Below, piece after piece: positions 26,159 through 36,354 of a DNA stretch of 64,000 nucleotides. A program made the translations under genes and the position numbers. Under the pieces are notes generated by a model, which made no database searches, had not been told where the DNA came from, and saw only the letters and a program-made list of their open reading frames with translations. The first letter of the stretch is position 1, and each line of letters opens with the position of its first letter. The DNA comes from Flavobacterium album (GTDB lineage Bacteria > Bacteroidota > Bacteroidia > Flavobacteriales > Flavobacteriaceae): contig NZ_CP029186.1 of the NCBI RefSeq assembly GCF_003096035.1, forward strand, positions 1,935,001 to 1,999,000, read 5' to 3'.

Positions 26159-27706
26159 ATGACAAAGAATATGAAAAATTTAAAATTAATTTTGTTTTTT
26201 ATCACAGGGGCTTTATTTGTGTCGTGTGATGATGCAATTGATATAACGCAGCCAAGTGAGCTTCCACCAGATAAAGTTTATCAGACGATAGATGATATGC
26301 AGTTGGGTCTAAATGGTGTATATGCATCCATACCTGGTGAGAATCAGATATATTTTACCTCCTTATTTACTGACGAGGTTGCATTAGGTGTATCTAATGG
26401 TGGCCAGGGGCAGGATGGTGAACTTGCTTTCCTTTTAAATCCTGCTACCTCCGGAGATGCTGCTAATATGTGGCTTGAAAATTATGCACTTATCAATGCC
26501 GCAAACAGGCTTATCAACGGCGTAGAAAATGTTGTAGTTGATCCTGAGAATGAGGAGGATACTGCAAGATATAATGATATCCTTGCACAAGCTCATGCGC
26601 TTAGGGCTTATGGGCACTTCAATCTGTTGACTTTCTTTAGTGAGGATATGAAGAATGACAACTCATTAGGAGTTATTCTTGTAGACTTTGTTCCTGAAGA
26701 CATCTATATTCAACTGCCAAGGAATACAACTGGTGAAGTGTTTGACTTTATTGATACTGATCTTGCATTTGCTGCAGACAATCTTTCCGGAATTGATCCT
26801 GCAACAGGTGAGGCATATGTGAATCCTTACTTTTATGTTACTCAGAATTTTATTAAAGCTTTTAAGGCACGTATGGCTGCTTACAGAGGCGATTACGCAA
26901 CCGCTAAAACATTTGTTGACCAACTTGCTACAGGAGGCGGTCCGACTTTGGCGCTTGCAAACAAAACGCAGTATAAACTTATCTGGACAGATGCCTCTGG
27001 ACAAGAGGTTATCTTTAAGATAAACAGGTCTAACCCGGGTGGTAACGTAACAGGTAACTTCTCCCAATTCTGGTCATCTGTTAACACTACTGTTACTGGT
27101 TCTCCTTTCTTCGAAGTGAACAGGGCATTATTTAACCTTGTTAATTCTTCTAGCGATGTTAGGCAAAAAGTGATCGTAGACGCGTCTGCTTTTGGTTTCC
27201 CATCATATGTACTTCCGGATTACAATAGTGTAAGCAATTCAGTATATAAGTCGCGGGATGTATTGCCTGTTGGCAAATATCCGGGTAGCGAAGGTCTTAG
27301 TATGCTTAATGATGTTAAAATATTCAGGATGTCTGAGATGTATTTGATCAGGGCTGAAGCCTATGCAAGTATGAATGATATTCCAAATGCTATTGCAGAC
27401 GTTAACAGAATAAGGACAGCGCGTATTGGATCTTCTGCAAATATTAATCCTGCAGGGCTTACTATACAACAGGTTTGGGCCTACATCCTTAGGGAAAGAA
27501 GAATGGAACTTGCTTTTGAAGGCCATAGGTATGTTGACCTTAGACGTTTAGGTGTTCTTGCCGGACAGCAGGTTGACCGTGATCCAAGAGATTGTGCCTT
27601 CAATGGGTTCTGTACGCTTCCTACTACAGACTACAGGTTCGTAATGCCTATTCCAAGGCTTGAAACAGCTGCTAATCCAAACATTCAGCAGAATCCTAAT
27701 TACTAG
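26159..27706 (+). CDS. SusD/RagB-family nutrient-binding lipoprotein
   Basis: 515 aa, lipobox Cys23 (FVSC), surface lipoprotein that closes the SusC barrel and binds the substrate. Typical SusD parts: early EVTQP-like ITQPSELPPDKVYQTIDDM, TPR-like helices (ALRAYGHFNLLTFF; YVTQNFIKAFKARMAAYRG), and the late block RMSEMYLIRAEAYASMND ... ILRERRMELAFEGHRYVDLRRLG. Begins 5 bp after susC. ATG 26171 (MKNLKLIL) is an equally good start since it keeps the signal. The C-terminus IPRLETAANPNIQQNPNY is standard for the family. Confidence 0.96.
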   Translation: MTKNMKNLKLILFFITGALFVSCDDAIDITQPSELPPDKVYQTIDDMQLGLNGVYASIPGENQIYFTSLFTDEVALGVSNGGQGQDGELAFLLNPATSGDAANMWLENYALINAANRLINGVENVVVDPENEEDTARYNDILAQAHALRAYGHFNLLTFFSEDMKNDNSLGVILVDFVPEDIYIQLPRNTTGEVFDFIDTDLAFAADNLSGIDPATGEAYVNPYFYVTQNFIKAFKARMAAYRGDYATAKTFVDQLATGGGPTLALANKTQYKLIWTDASGQEVIFKINRSNPGGNVTGNFSQFWSSVNTTVTGSPFFEVNRALFNLVNSSSDVRQKVIVDASAFGFPSYVLPDYNSVSNSVYKSRDVLPVGKYPGSEGLSMLNDVKIFRMSEMYLIRAEAYASMNDIPNAIADVNRIRTARIGSSANINPAGLTIQQVWAYILRERRMELAFEGHRYVDLRRLGVLAGQQVDRDPRDCAFNGFCTLPTTDYRFVMPIPRLETAANPNIQQNPNY

Positions 27707-27720
27707 AAAAAAATATAAAA

Positions 27721-28545
27721 ATGAAAAAGTATCTTTCAAAAATAGTAGTCTTTGCCCTTTTAGTTGGGGTATTGTCAAGCTGCGAAGAAGACAAGATTGT
27801 TTACAAAGGAGATGGCCAATCTTTGGTTGGTTTCAATACTGCCGCAGGCAATCTTAAAACTTATGACCCACAGGAATCCACAAATCCTTCTGAGATTATC
27901 GTAGAAGTGGGCTCTACCAAGAAGGTAAATTATGACAGGACTGTACAGGTTGTAATAAATGATGAACTTACTGATGCATTACCGTCTCAGTATACTATCG
28001 ATCAGAGCACGTTTGTTATACCTGCAGGTGAGTTTACAGCAAAAATTAAAATTACGGGGCATTATGATGCACTTACTGATATCAAGCAAACCTTAACACT
28101 TGATTTGATATCTGTTCAGGACCAGGATATCTTTGACGCGAAGAGGGCAAGATATACAGTGTCAATATACAGGGTTTGCCCAAGGGACATTCCGTTGACC
28201 TATACTGGTTACGTAACTGGTGAAGTAGGCGGGGCTACTGAAGAATTTACTGTTACATTTGTTCCTACCGCAGATGCTGCTACTTATAATGTTGCAAATT
28301 TATGGGGTAATTTTGTTTCAGGAGCTACTGGATCTAATTATGACGGACAATATCCATATCCGGCTAAATTGGTAATAAACTGCGATAACACGGTTGATAT
28401 TACTCCGGATTCAAATTCACAAGTTGCTACTGACGGTAGCGATGGTACATTTGATCCTGATACTAACGAATTCCAGCTGTCTCTTACTCAGGATTTATTT
28501 TCTGATCCATTTACCGCCGATATATACCTGATACCGGCACCATAA
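27721..28545 (+). CDS. SusE/DUF1735-like surface lipoprotein of the SusCD operon
   Basis: 274 aa with lipobox Cys21 (LSSC). The N-terminal half has the beta-sandwich pattern found in DUF1735/DUF4843-type proteins (VGSTKKVNYDRTVQVVIND, TFVIPAGEFTAKIKI); the C-terminal half (about 160-274) is another all-beta domain ending in FTADIYLIPAP. It starts 14 bp after susD and ends at a strong terminator, so it belongs to the operon and probably helps bind substrate at the surface. The ligand is unknown. Confidence 0.8.
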   Translation: MKKYLSKIVVFALLVGVLSSCEEDKIVYKGDGQSLVGFNTAAGNLKTYDPQESTNPSEIIVEVGSTKKVNYDRTVQVVINDELTDALPSQYTIDQSTFVIPAGEFTAKIKITGHYDALTDIKQTLTLDLISVQDQDIFDAKRARYTVSIYRVCPRDIPLTYTGYVTGEVGGATEEFTVTFVPTADAATYNVANLWGNFVSGATGSNYDGQYPYPAKLVINCDNTVDITPDSNSQVATDGSDGTFDPDTNEFQLSLTQDLFSDPFTADIYLIPAP

Positions 28546-28566
28546 TCGGTTATAATTTAATATCAA

Positions 28567-28597
28567 AAGGGCTTTCATACGAAAGCCCTTTTTTTTG
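28567..28597 (+). terminator. terminator of the susCD operon
   Basis: Perfect 10-bp stem AAGGGCTTTC / GAAAGCCCTT with ATAC loop and a run of T. Confidence 0.95.
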
Positions 28598-28632
28598 GCG
28601 TTTTTTGAATATTCCCGTTCCTAAAATTTAAT

Positions 28633-28640
28633 TACATTTG
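28633..28640 (+). promoter_or_regulatory. -7 box TACATTTG of the porin gene
   Basis: TAnnTTTG match 16 bp before ATG 28657. Confidence 0.65.
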
Positions 28641-28656
28641 CCTAAACTTAATCCCG

Positions 28657-30636
28657 ATGCAGAGAATTTTTCTTTCTATTTTTCTTTTAATGCTGCCTGT
28701 ACTGCTTTTTTCCCAGGATAAGAAAAAAGGAAAATTAAATTCGTCCCCAAAAGGGAATTCCGCTTCTATACAGCGCGATGATAGTGATAAGGGCACGGGC
28801 CAGGCCAAAACGGCTGCTGATACTATCGCTACCATAGATATGTACAAGATCGTGACCCTGGAAAGGGATACAATCATCGTAGATACTTCTCTGACAATCA
28901 AAAACGAATATCAGAATAATTACCTGCGGAAAGATAACTTCGGCCTTCTTGCTTTTCCGAATGATGGGCAAACTTACAATACGCTCGATTACGGACTGAC
29001 AAAATTCAATCCGTTTCCCGGGTTTGGTTTTACTGCGAAGCATTTTAACTACATGGAAGTTGAAGACATAAACTATTATAATGTAGCAACTCCATATACC
29101 GATCTTTTCTATAGGTCTACCCAAAAACAGGGGCAAATACTGGATGCCTTTATTACGGTAAATACTTCAGAGAATCTCAATATGTTTGTCGGCTATCGAG
29201 GTATAAGATCAATAGGTAAATACATAAATTCTATTTCAAGTAACGGAAATCTCCGCATCGGCGGCAGTTACAATACAAAAGATAAAAGATATTTTTTAAA
29301 GCTCCATTTTACCGGACAGGACCTTTCTAACCAGGAGAACGGTGGCATCATCAATACTGATTTTTTTGAAAGCGGGGTCGATCCCTACACACAGCGGGAG
29401 CGTCTGGATGTTTATTTTAAAGATGCCACATCTATGCTTAAAGGCAATCGCTTTTTTGCAGACCATACATTCAGGCTTAACAAGAGTAACCCAAACAGCA
29501 TTGTCTTCCACCACAGGTTTACGTACGAGAATAAGTTTTTTGAATATACCCAGCCTACAAAAAGTACAAGGTTTGGTGCGGCATATACAACTTCTATCAA
29601 CAATAAGACACGCTATAATATGATGTATAATATGGTGGGCGCTGCTTATTCTAACGAAAAGATCGGTATGGTGGAGTTTTATGTAGAAGACTTTAATTAC
29701 AACTATTTTTACAGGACCATTATCCTTAATCCCAATGGTTCTTTGGGTGTGCCCAACGCCATAAATGACAGAGTTGATACTTATGGCGCAAGATATACCT
29801 ATCATAAAAACAAGCTGAAAGGCAGTGTACTTTTCTCAAACTCGATCACTAAACAATCACTCGCTAATATCGATATCTCTGCCCGATATACTTTCGATGA
29901 AAATAACAGCGTTTCGGCACGCTATCAAAACATGAACAAGCTGCCTAACCAGAATTACAAGCTTTACCAAAGTGATTATAAGGCCTACAACTGGTATAAC
30001 CCTAACGTTAAGAACGAAAAGATCAATAGCTTTGAATTTGAGGCCAAAACGAAATGGGTTGATGCCTCTGTACAATATACCATACTCAACGACCATTTAT
30101 ATTTTAAAAATGAGTTTATAAATACGATCTCTACCCCTGCGAATATCGATACGCTATATGTGAAGCCGCAGCAGTATGGGAATACGATCAATTATTTTTC
30201 GGTTAAGGTAGGGCGTGAGTTCAGGGTTTGGAAACTGGCCCTTGATAACACGGTTTTGTATCAAAAGGTTGACCAAAGGGACAATGTGATCAATGTTCCC
30301 GAACTCGTAACAAGAAATACGCTGTATTATTCCGATTATGTATTTAAAAAGGCCTTGTATTTCCAAACCGGTATCACCTTCCAGTACTTTACTAAATACT
30401 ATGGGAACGACTACAACCCATTGATCGGTGAATTCTTCGTACAGGATAAAAAGAAGTTTGGCGATTTTCCGCTAATGGATTTTTTTATTAATGCTAAAAT
30501 AAAGGAATTCAGGATGTTCCTGAGAGCTGAACACTTTAATTCGGGCTTTACCGGATATGATTATTATTCGGCGCCAAACACTCCCTATCGTGATTTTACT
30601 GTGCGTTTTGGCGTAATTTGGGATTTCTTCTCATAA
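28657..30636 (+). CDS. putative porin (Bacteroidota Porin_10-type)
   Basis: 659 aa with a signal peptide ending LLFSQ (20). A low-complexity Lys/Ser stretch follows, then YLRKDNFGLLAFPNDGQTY and a long series of amphipathic beta strands (for example FAADHTFRL, YTYHKNKLKGSVLFSN) that close in VRFGVIWDFFS with terminal aromatic residues. This is the pattern of the 'putative porin' family of Bacteroidota, about 600-700 aa. No TonB box or plug is present, so passive diffusion across the outer membrane is likely; the cargo is unknown. Monocistronic. Confidence 0.85.
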   Translation: MQRIFLSIFLLMLPVLLFSQDKKKGKLNSSPKGNSASIQRDDSDKGTGQAKTAADTIATIDMYKIVTLERDTIIVDTSLTIKNEYQNNYLRKDNFGLLAFPNDGQTYNTLDYGLTKFNPFPGFGFTAKHFNYMEVEDINYYNVATPYTDLFYRSTQKQGQILDAFITVNTSENLNMFVGYRGIRSIGKYINSISSNGNLRIGGSYNTKDKRYFLKLHFTGQDLSNQENGGIINTDFFESGVDPYTQRERLDVYFKDATSMLKGNRFFADHTFRLNKSNPNSIVFHHRFTYENKFFEYTQPTKSTRFGAAYTTSINNKTRYNMMYNMVGAAYSNEKIGMVEFYVEDFNYNYFYRTIILNPNGSLGVPNAINDRVDTYGARYTYHKNKLKGSVLFSNSITKQSLANIDISARYTFDENNSVSARYQNMNKLPNQNYKLYQSDYKAYNWYNPNVKNEKINSFEFEAKTKWVDASVQYTILNDHLYFKNEFINTISTPANIDTLYVKPQQYGNTINYFSVKVGREFRVWKLALDNTVLYQKVDQRDNVINVPELVTRNTLYYSDYVFKKALYFQTGITFQYFTKYYGNDYNPLIGEFFVQDKKKFGDFPLMDFFINAKIKEFRMFLRAEHFNSGFTGYDYYSAPNTPYRDFTVRFGVIWDFFS

Positions 30637-30920
30637 GATTTATATTTTTTGAATTATCGTCTGAAAATTAAACACTTATAACAATAGTTTGGAATAGTGT
30701 TATTTTTCCACAATAATCAAAACATTAATAAGGTAGGATTACGAAACTTATTTTATTAATTAAAATTTATCTTATTTAGGTTGAAAGCTGTTAATTTATT
30801 CAAGTAATTCTTTCGGTTTTGAATTAAATGCGGGTCTTTCGGGGAGTTTGTGATTTTTATTTAAGATTTTGATTACTATTTTTATGAAATTATTAATCAA
30901 AATTTAAATTAAAAAAAGCT
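30637..30920. other. AT-rich leader region of the repeat-protein gene
   Basis: 284 bp without a gene. A weak hairpin (AACACT / AGTGTT, 30671-30701, long loop, followed by ATTTTT) may end the porin transcript. No exact TAnnTTTG box is seen before ATG 30921, so the promoter of the large T9SS gene is not identified. Confidence 0.35.
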
Positions 30921-33900
30921 ATGAAGAAAACTACCTTCGGGAGTCAGCTCGTGGCTAAAAAGAAACAGTGGTTTACAATGCTCGCTGTAGCATTGCTGTC
31001 CTTTTTAGGTCATTCAGCGTATTCCCAGGTTGGCACGACCTGCGAAAATCCAATTGTGATTACAGGCCTGCCTTACACTACTACGGACAATACTGCAAAC
31101 TATGCAGATAATTACGATCCACCGACGGCTTCGAGCCCTGTATGCAGTACCACTAGCAGCGGTAACTATTATCATTTAGGTAATGATGTAATTTATGCTT
31201 ACACACCAGCGACAAATAAAAGCATTAATATACGTATGCCCAACGGTGTTGCATGGTCAGGTATGTTCGTTTATACAAGTTGCGCGAATATAGGTATTGA
31301 ATATGCTGCCTGCGCTACAAGTACAACTGCAGGAAACAGGGAAATAAACAACTTCCTCGTAACCGGCGGGCAGACCTATTACATTTTATTATCTATTTGG
31401 GAAACGCCTTCAACTTTTGCGTATACCCTGAATATAACAGAAAATACCTGCGCTAACCAGGCGGCTACATTTGGAATAGTATCCAACTGTGCGGTAACCC
31501 CGGGCTTTTTCGCGACTGCAAACATCACCAGCATGGGATCGGCTACATCATTGACGGTGACCGACAACCAGGGTAGCGCTCCGCAGGTAGTTACGGCTAC
31601 AGGACTGGTAACTTTTGGGCCATATACTAATGGTACTTCGGTAAACCTTACAGTTGCTAACACTACAGATTCCAATTGTGTTGTAACGGGTACAGCCCTT
31701 ACGCAGACAGCCTGCCCTCCGGCAAATGACGACTGTGCAGGTGCAATTACACTTATTCCAAGTGCGAATACTACATGTGCCGGTACTACAGCCGGTACTA
31801 CTTTGGGTGCAACGCAGTCTATGGCTGCCGGTGTATGCAGTGGAACTCCTGACGACGACGTGTGGTATAAATTTGTGGCTACTGCCTCTGTACACACCAT
31901 AACAATATCGGGTACAGCTGCTGTATCGGGCACTTCAACAGATATGTACTTCCAGGTGCTTAGTGGTACTTGTGGTACGACAACAAGCCTTCTTTGCTCT
32001 GATCCCGACACTGGCTCAGTTTCAGGCCTCACGGTAGGTGATACGTATTATGTAAGGGTGTACAGCTATGGAAGCTCTTCAAGGAATACCTTCAATATCT
32101 GCGTAACTACGCCTCCTGCTGCCGTTGCTAACGACGATTGTGCAGGTGCGGTGACGCTTACAGTGAATACTGCAGATACCTGTACGACTGTAACCGCGGG
32201 TACGACCGCTAATGCTTACCAGTCAATGGGTGCAGGTGTATGCAGCGGCACGCCGGATGACGATGTTTGGTTTAAATTCGTTGCTGCAAGTACTGTGCAA
32301 AGGATTACTTTGTCAGATGTTGTTGCCGTTTCCGGTACAAGCACAGACATGTACTTCCAGGTACTGGATGGTACTTGCGGAACGACTACAAGCCTTTTGT
32401 GCTCTGATCCAAATACCAACCTGGTTGCAGGACTTACTGTAGGCAATACTTACTTTATCAGGGTATACACCTATGCTTCTACTTCAAGGGCTACTTTTAA
32501 TATATGTGTTTCTACGCCGCCAGCACCACCGGCCAACGATGAATGTGCAGGAGCGATAACACTTACGGTAAATAATGACCTTAACTGTGGTGTAACAACT
32601 GCAGGAACAACGGTTAATGCGTACCAGTCTATGGCTGCCGGCGCATGCAGCGGTACACCTGATGATGATGTATGGTTCAAATTCGTAGCTACAAAAACGA
32701 TGCATACCATATCTCTTTCTAACGTTGTTGCTGTAACAGGCACCTCTACAGATATGTACTTCCAGGTATTGAGTGGTACTTGTGGCAACACAACAAGCCT
32801 GCTTTGCTCTGATGATAACAGCAATTTCGTTACAGGGCTTACAGTTGGCCAGACTTATTATGTAAGGGTATATTCTTACGGAACCACTTCAAGGGATACT
32901 TTCAACATCTGCATCGGCAGCCAGCCGGCTCCTCCTGCAAATGACGACTGCGCCAATGCGGTAACGCTTACAGTAAACCCTGACAACACATGTACTGCGG
33001 TAACTGCTGCCACTACTGCTGGTGCAACATTATCTATGGCTGCAACGCCTTGCAGCGGAAACCCTGACGATGATGTTTGGTTTAAATTTGTTGCTACAGG
33101 TACATCACAAAAAATAACCATTTCAGATGTGGTAGCATTAGTAGGTACTTCTACAGATATGTACTTCCAGGTAATGGGCGGTGCCTGCGGCTCTACAACC
33201 AGCCTGCTTTGCTCAGATGATAACACAAACACAGTTTCGGGCCTTACTGTAGGCGCTACTTATTATGTAAGGGTATACAGCTACGGAGCTTCTTATGCGC
33301 AAAACTTTAATATATGTGTATCTACGCCACCGGCGCCACCGGCAAATGACGATTGTGCCGGCGCGATAACGCTTACTGTAAACCCTGACCTTGCTTGTGG
33401 TACGGTAACTGCCGGTTCTACTGCAAATGCGCTTCAGTCTATGGGTGCAGGTGTTTGTTTCGGTACACCGGATGATGATGTTTGGTTTAAATTCGTTGCG
33501 ACCGGTACATCACACAAAATTTCCCTGTCTAACGTTGTTGCCGTATCGGGCACATCTACAGATATGTATTTCCAGGTATTGAGCGGCCCTTGCGGAAGCA
33601 CTACAAGCCTTCTTTGTTCTGATGCAGATACGAATACTGTAACAGGACTTACTGTTGGCAGTACCTATTATGTAAGGGTATACAGCTACGGTACTTCTTC
33701 AAGGGATACCTTCAACATTTGTATTGGCTCTTTCCCTCCGCCACCGGCAAACGACCTGTGTGCGAATGCGACCGTGCTTAACGTAGGGGTTGATTTTGCT
33801 ACTGCTAAAGTTACTACTACTACTGCGGGCTCTACCTATACGGCTTCCGGCCCGACACCTACATGCGATGCAACAGGATTTGCATCAAGCGGTGACGTTT

Positions 33901-36047
33901 GGTTCTCGGTAACAGTTCCCGCTTCAGGAAAAGTAACTATCGAAACCAGGGGTAATGGTGATACCAATGTAACAGATACAGGTGTTGCTGCTTACAGTGG
34001 CGCATGTGCTGCACTGACGGCTTTAGGATGTAATGCTGATGATGGTGATGGTAACTTCTCAAAACTGGCATTGACAGGCCTTACTGCCGGCCAGGTGATC
34101 CTTGTGCATACATGGGGATACAACGGCACATCAGGCTCTTTTGATATAGCGGCTTATGATCCGTGTGCAGGTACACTTGCACCTACAGGCAATGCTGCGC
34201 AGACTTTGGCTCCGGGCCAAAAACTGTCAAACCTTACTGTAACTGGTACAGGCCTTACATGGTATTCGAATGCGGCGCTTACTACTACAATACCTAATAC
34301 TACTACAGCGGTTAGCGGTACTACTTATTATGTAACGCAAACAGTGAGCGGATGTGTAAGCCCTGCGCTTGCCATAACGGTTACTATCGTAGATCCATGT
34401 GCCGGTACACTTGCACCAACAGGCGATGCCGCACAGACTTTGGCTCCCGGCCAAACACTTGCTGCCCTTTCCGTAACGGGTACAAACCTTACATGGTATT
34501 CTAATGCCGCGCTTACTACGGTTGTTCCAAACACAACGGTTGCTGTAAGCGGTACTACATATTACGTTACGCAGACGGTAGGAACATGTGTTAGCCCTGC
34601 GCTTGCGGTAACAGTTACTATTGTTGATCCGTGTGCAGGAACGCTTGCCCCTGCGGGTAATGCTTCTCAGGACTTAACTTTAGGCCAGACCCTTGCCGAC
34701 CTTTCGGTAACAGGTACCAACCTTATATGGTATTCGAATGCTGCACTTACAACAGTTGTTCCAAACACTACGGTAGCAGTTAACGGTACAACCTACTATG
34801 TTACGCAAACTGTAGGAAACTGTGTGAGCCCTGCGCTTGCAGTTACCGTTAATGTTATTGACCCATGTGCCGGTACGCTTGCCCCTGCGGGTAATGCTTC
34901 TCAGGACCTTACAACAGGCCAGACTCTTGCCGACCTTTCGGTAACAGGTACTAACCTTATATGGTATTCGAATGCTGCACTTACAACAATGGTTCCAAAC
35001 ACAACAGTTGCTGTTGACGGTGCAACGTACTATGTTACGCAAACTGTTGGAAACTGCGTGAGCCCTGCACTGGCAGTTACTGTTAACGTTGTAGATCCAT
35101 GTGCCGGTACGCTTGCCCCTGCGGGTAGTGCAATTCAGGACCTTACAACAGGCCAGACCCTTGCCGACCTTTCGGTAACTGGTACTAACCTTATATGGTA
35201 TTCGAATGCTGCACTTACAACAGTTGTTCCAAACACAACGTTAGCAGTTGACGGTACAACCTACTATGTAACGCAAACTGTTGGAAACTGCGTTAGCCCT
35301 GCGCTTGCAGTTACCGTTAACGTTGTAGATCCATGTGCCGGTACGCTTGCCCCTGCGGGTAGCGCTGTTCAGGACCTTACTACAGGCCAGACTCTTGCCG
35401 ACCTTTCGGTAACAGGTACTAACCTTACATGGTACTCGGATGCTGCACTTACAACGGTTGTTCCAAATACGACAGTTGCAGTGAATGGAGCTACGTACTA
35501 CGTAACACAAACTGTAGGAAACTGTGTGAGCCCTGCGCTTGCCATAATAGTTAACGTTTTCGATCCATGTGCAGGTATCCAGATCCCTTCAGGTGATGAA
35601 AACCAGGATTTCAACACAGGTGAAACCCTTGCGGATCTTGATGTAACAGGTACAGGCCTTATTTGGTATGCTGATGCTGCGCTTACAATAGTGCTTCCGG
35701 ATACTACAGTACTTACAGACGAGGCTACTTATTATGCCACACAAACTGTAGGTGCATGTACAAGCGGCGCTCTTGCCGTAACAGTAAATGAGATATTAGG
35801 CAGGAACGATTTTGATGCTGCTTCTTTCTCTTACTATCCGAACCCGGTAGTTGACGCGCTTAACCTTTCTTACTCAAAAGAGATAACAGAGGTTGCCGTG
35901 TACAACATTCTTGGCCAGGCCGTGCTTGTAAAATCAGTAAACGCTACCGAAACAAGTGTTGACCTTTCAAGCCTTGCTGCTGCCACTTATATAGTGAAAG
36001 TAACTGCAGGTGATGTAGCAACATCGATCAGGATCGTTAAAAAATAA
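30921..36047 (+). CDS. 1708-aa T9SS-exported repeat protein (adhesin-like)
   Basis: Signal peptide about 1-36 (SAYSQ end), an N-terminal beta region to about 267, then five contiguous 135-aa repeats starting at residues 268, 403, 538, 673 and 808. Each begins ANDDCAGAITLTVN and carries PDDDVWFKFVA, GTSTDMYFQVL, TTSLLCSD and TYYVRVYSYG, resembling pre-peptidase C-terminal-type domains. A divergent module (943-1079) follows, then seven 78-aa Ig-like repeats (1080-1625; DPCAGTLAP, LTWYSNAALTT, TTYYVTQTVG, CVSPALAVTV). The last 80 residues (YYPNPVVDALNLSY ... IVKVTAGDVATSIRIVKK) are a type A T9SS sorting domain. Two Cys in each 78-aa unit may pair. Probably a surface or secreted adhesin; no enzyme domain is seen. 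Confidence 0.93.
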   Translation: MKKTTFGSQLVAKKKQWFTMLAVALLSFLGHSAYSQVGTTCENPIVITGLPYTTTDNTANYADNYDPPTASSPVCSTTSSGNYYHLGNDVIYAYTPATNKSINIRMPNGVAWSGMFVYTSCANIGIEYAACATSTTAGNREINNFLVTGGQTYYILLSIWETPSTFAYTLNITENTCANQAATFGIVSNCAVTPGFFATANITSMGSATSLTVTDNQGSAPQVVTATGLVTFGPYTNGTSVNLTVANTTDSNCVVTGTALTQTACPPANDDCAGAITLIPSANTTCAGTTAGTTLGATQSMAAGVCSGTPDDDVWYKFVATASVHTITISGTAAVSGTSTDMYFQVLSGTCGTTTSLLCSDPDTGSVSGLTVGDTYYVRVYSYGSSSRNTFNICVTTPPAAVANDDCAGAVTLTVNTADTCTTVTAGTTANAYQSMGAGVCSGTPDDDVWFKFVAASTVQRITLSDVVAVSGTSTDMYFQVLDGTCGTTTSLLCSDPNTNLVAGLTVGNTYFIRVYTYASTSRATFNICVSTPPAPPANDECAGAITLTVNNDLNCGVTTAGTTVNAYQSMAAGACSGTPDDDVWFKFVATKTMHTISLSNVVAVTGTSTDMYFQVLSGTCGNTTSLLCSDDNSNFVTGLTVGQTYYVRVYSYGTTSRDTFNICIGSQPAPPANDDCANAVTLTVNPDNTCTAVTAATTAGATLSMAATPCSGNPDDDVWFKFVATGTSQKITISDVVALVGTSTDMYFQVMGGACGSTTSLLCSDDNTNTVSGLTVGATYYVRVYSYGASYAQNFNICVSTPPAPPANDDCAGAITLTVNPDLACGTVTAGSTANALQSMGAGVCFGTPDDDVWFKFVATGTSHKISLSNVVAVSGTSTDMYFQVLSGPCGSTTSLLCSDADTNTVTGLTVGSTYYVRVYSYGTSSRDTFNICIGSFPPPPANDLCANATVLNVGVDFATAKVTTTTAGSTYTASGPTPTCDATGFASSGDVWFSVTVPASGKVTIETRGNGDTNVTDTGVAAYSGACAALTALGCNADDGDGNFSKLALTGLTAGQVILVHTWGYNGTSGSFDIAAYDPCAGTLAPTGNAAQTLAPGQKLSNLTVTGTGLTWYSNAALTTTIPNTTTAVSGTTYYVTQTVSGCVSPALAITVTIVDPCAGTLAPTGDAAQTLAPGQTLAALSVTGTNLTWYSNAALTTVVPNTTVAVSGTTYYVTQTVGTCVSPALAVTVTIVDPCAGTLAPAGNASQDLTLGQTLADLSVTGTNLIWYSNAALTTVVPNTTVAVNGTTYYVTQTVGNCVSPALAVTVNVIDPCAGTLAPAGNASQDLTTGQTLADLSVTGTNLIWYSNAALTTMVPNTTVAVDGATYYVTQTVGNCVSPALAVTVNVVDPCAGTLAPAGSAIQDLTTGQTLADLSVTGTNLIWYSNAALTTVVPNTTLAVDGTTYYVTQTVGNCVSPALAVTVNVVDPCAGTLAPAGSAVQDLTTGQTLADLSVTGTNLTWYSDAALTTVVPNTTVAVNGATYYVTQTVGNCVSPALAIIVNVFDPCAGIQIPSGDENQDFNTGETLADLDVTGTGLIWYADAALTIVLPDTTVLTDEATYYATQTVGACTSGALAVTVNEILGRNDFDAASFSYYPNPVVDALNLSYSKEITEVAVYNILGQAVLVKSVNATETSVDLSSLAAATYIVKVTAGDVATSIRIVKK
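31722..33746 (+). repeat. five 405-bp tandem coding repeats
   Basis: Repeat starts at 31722, 32127, 32532, 32937 and 33342, each exactly 405 bp, ending where a divergent copy begins at 33747. No insertions or deletions between copies. Confidence 0.9.
34158..35795 (+). repeat. seven 234-bp tandem coding repeats
   Basis: Units begin at 34158, 34392, 34626, 34860, 35094, 35328 and 35562, marked by GATCC(A/G)TGTGC at most starts. Units 3-6 are close to identical at the DNA level, so recent duplication or gene conversion is likely. Confidence 0.93.
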
Positions 36048-36069
36048 CAATCTCCTGTTTTTATAAATG

Positions 36070-36102
36070 GAAGCTGCCTGTAATGGGCAGCTTCTTTTTT
36101 TT
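36070..36102 (+). terminator. terminator of the repeat-protein gene
   Basis: Stem GAAGCTGCC / GGCAGCTTC, 7-nt loop, then TTTTTTTT. Confidence 0.92.
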
Positions 36103-36212
36103 GGATTAATTGGAATTTTTTAGAAACTATTTAATTGTTTCGTCACTGGGCCATAGTATTTATAGCGAACCTGCAACACAAGTTTGAGCAACCTGACATT
36201 GCATTGCAATGA

Positions 36213-36266
36213 CTTTGCGGCTTGAAATGTGGACGGTATGAGTCTTTGCGGCTTTGCGGCTTTGCG
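36213..36266. repeat. short CTTTGCGG direct repeats
   Basis: Three tandem copies of the 8-bp unit CTTTGCGG (36244-36266, last one incomplete) and a further ACTTTGCGGC at 36212-36221. The gap 36048-36424 otherwise holds only the terminator before and the promoter after these. The same word occurs in the loop of the repeat at 16564-16636. Confidence 0.55.
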
Positions 36267-36354
36267 TGAAATAAATTGCCTGACTTTTAAAACCTATCTG
36301 GTTAAAAATATTGTTCTCTTTAAAATTTAGACAGTTACTCAAATTGTGAATTAA

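Noticed and set aside
34227-35510. Long minus-strand open frames through the repeat region
   Set aside because: They are shadows of the repeated plus-strand coding sequence, Cys/Arg-rich and without homologous features.
34158-35795. Regular 234-bp repeats as a CRISPR array
   Set aside because: The units are long, in frame and encode an Ig-like module with conserved Cys; no short direct repeats with unique spacers and no cas genes.
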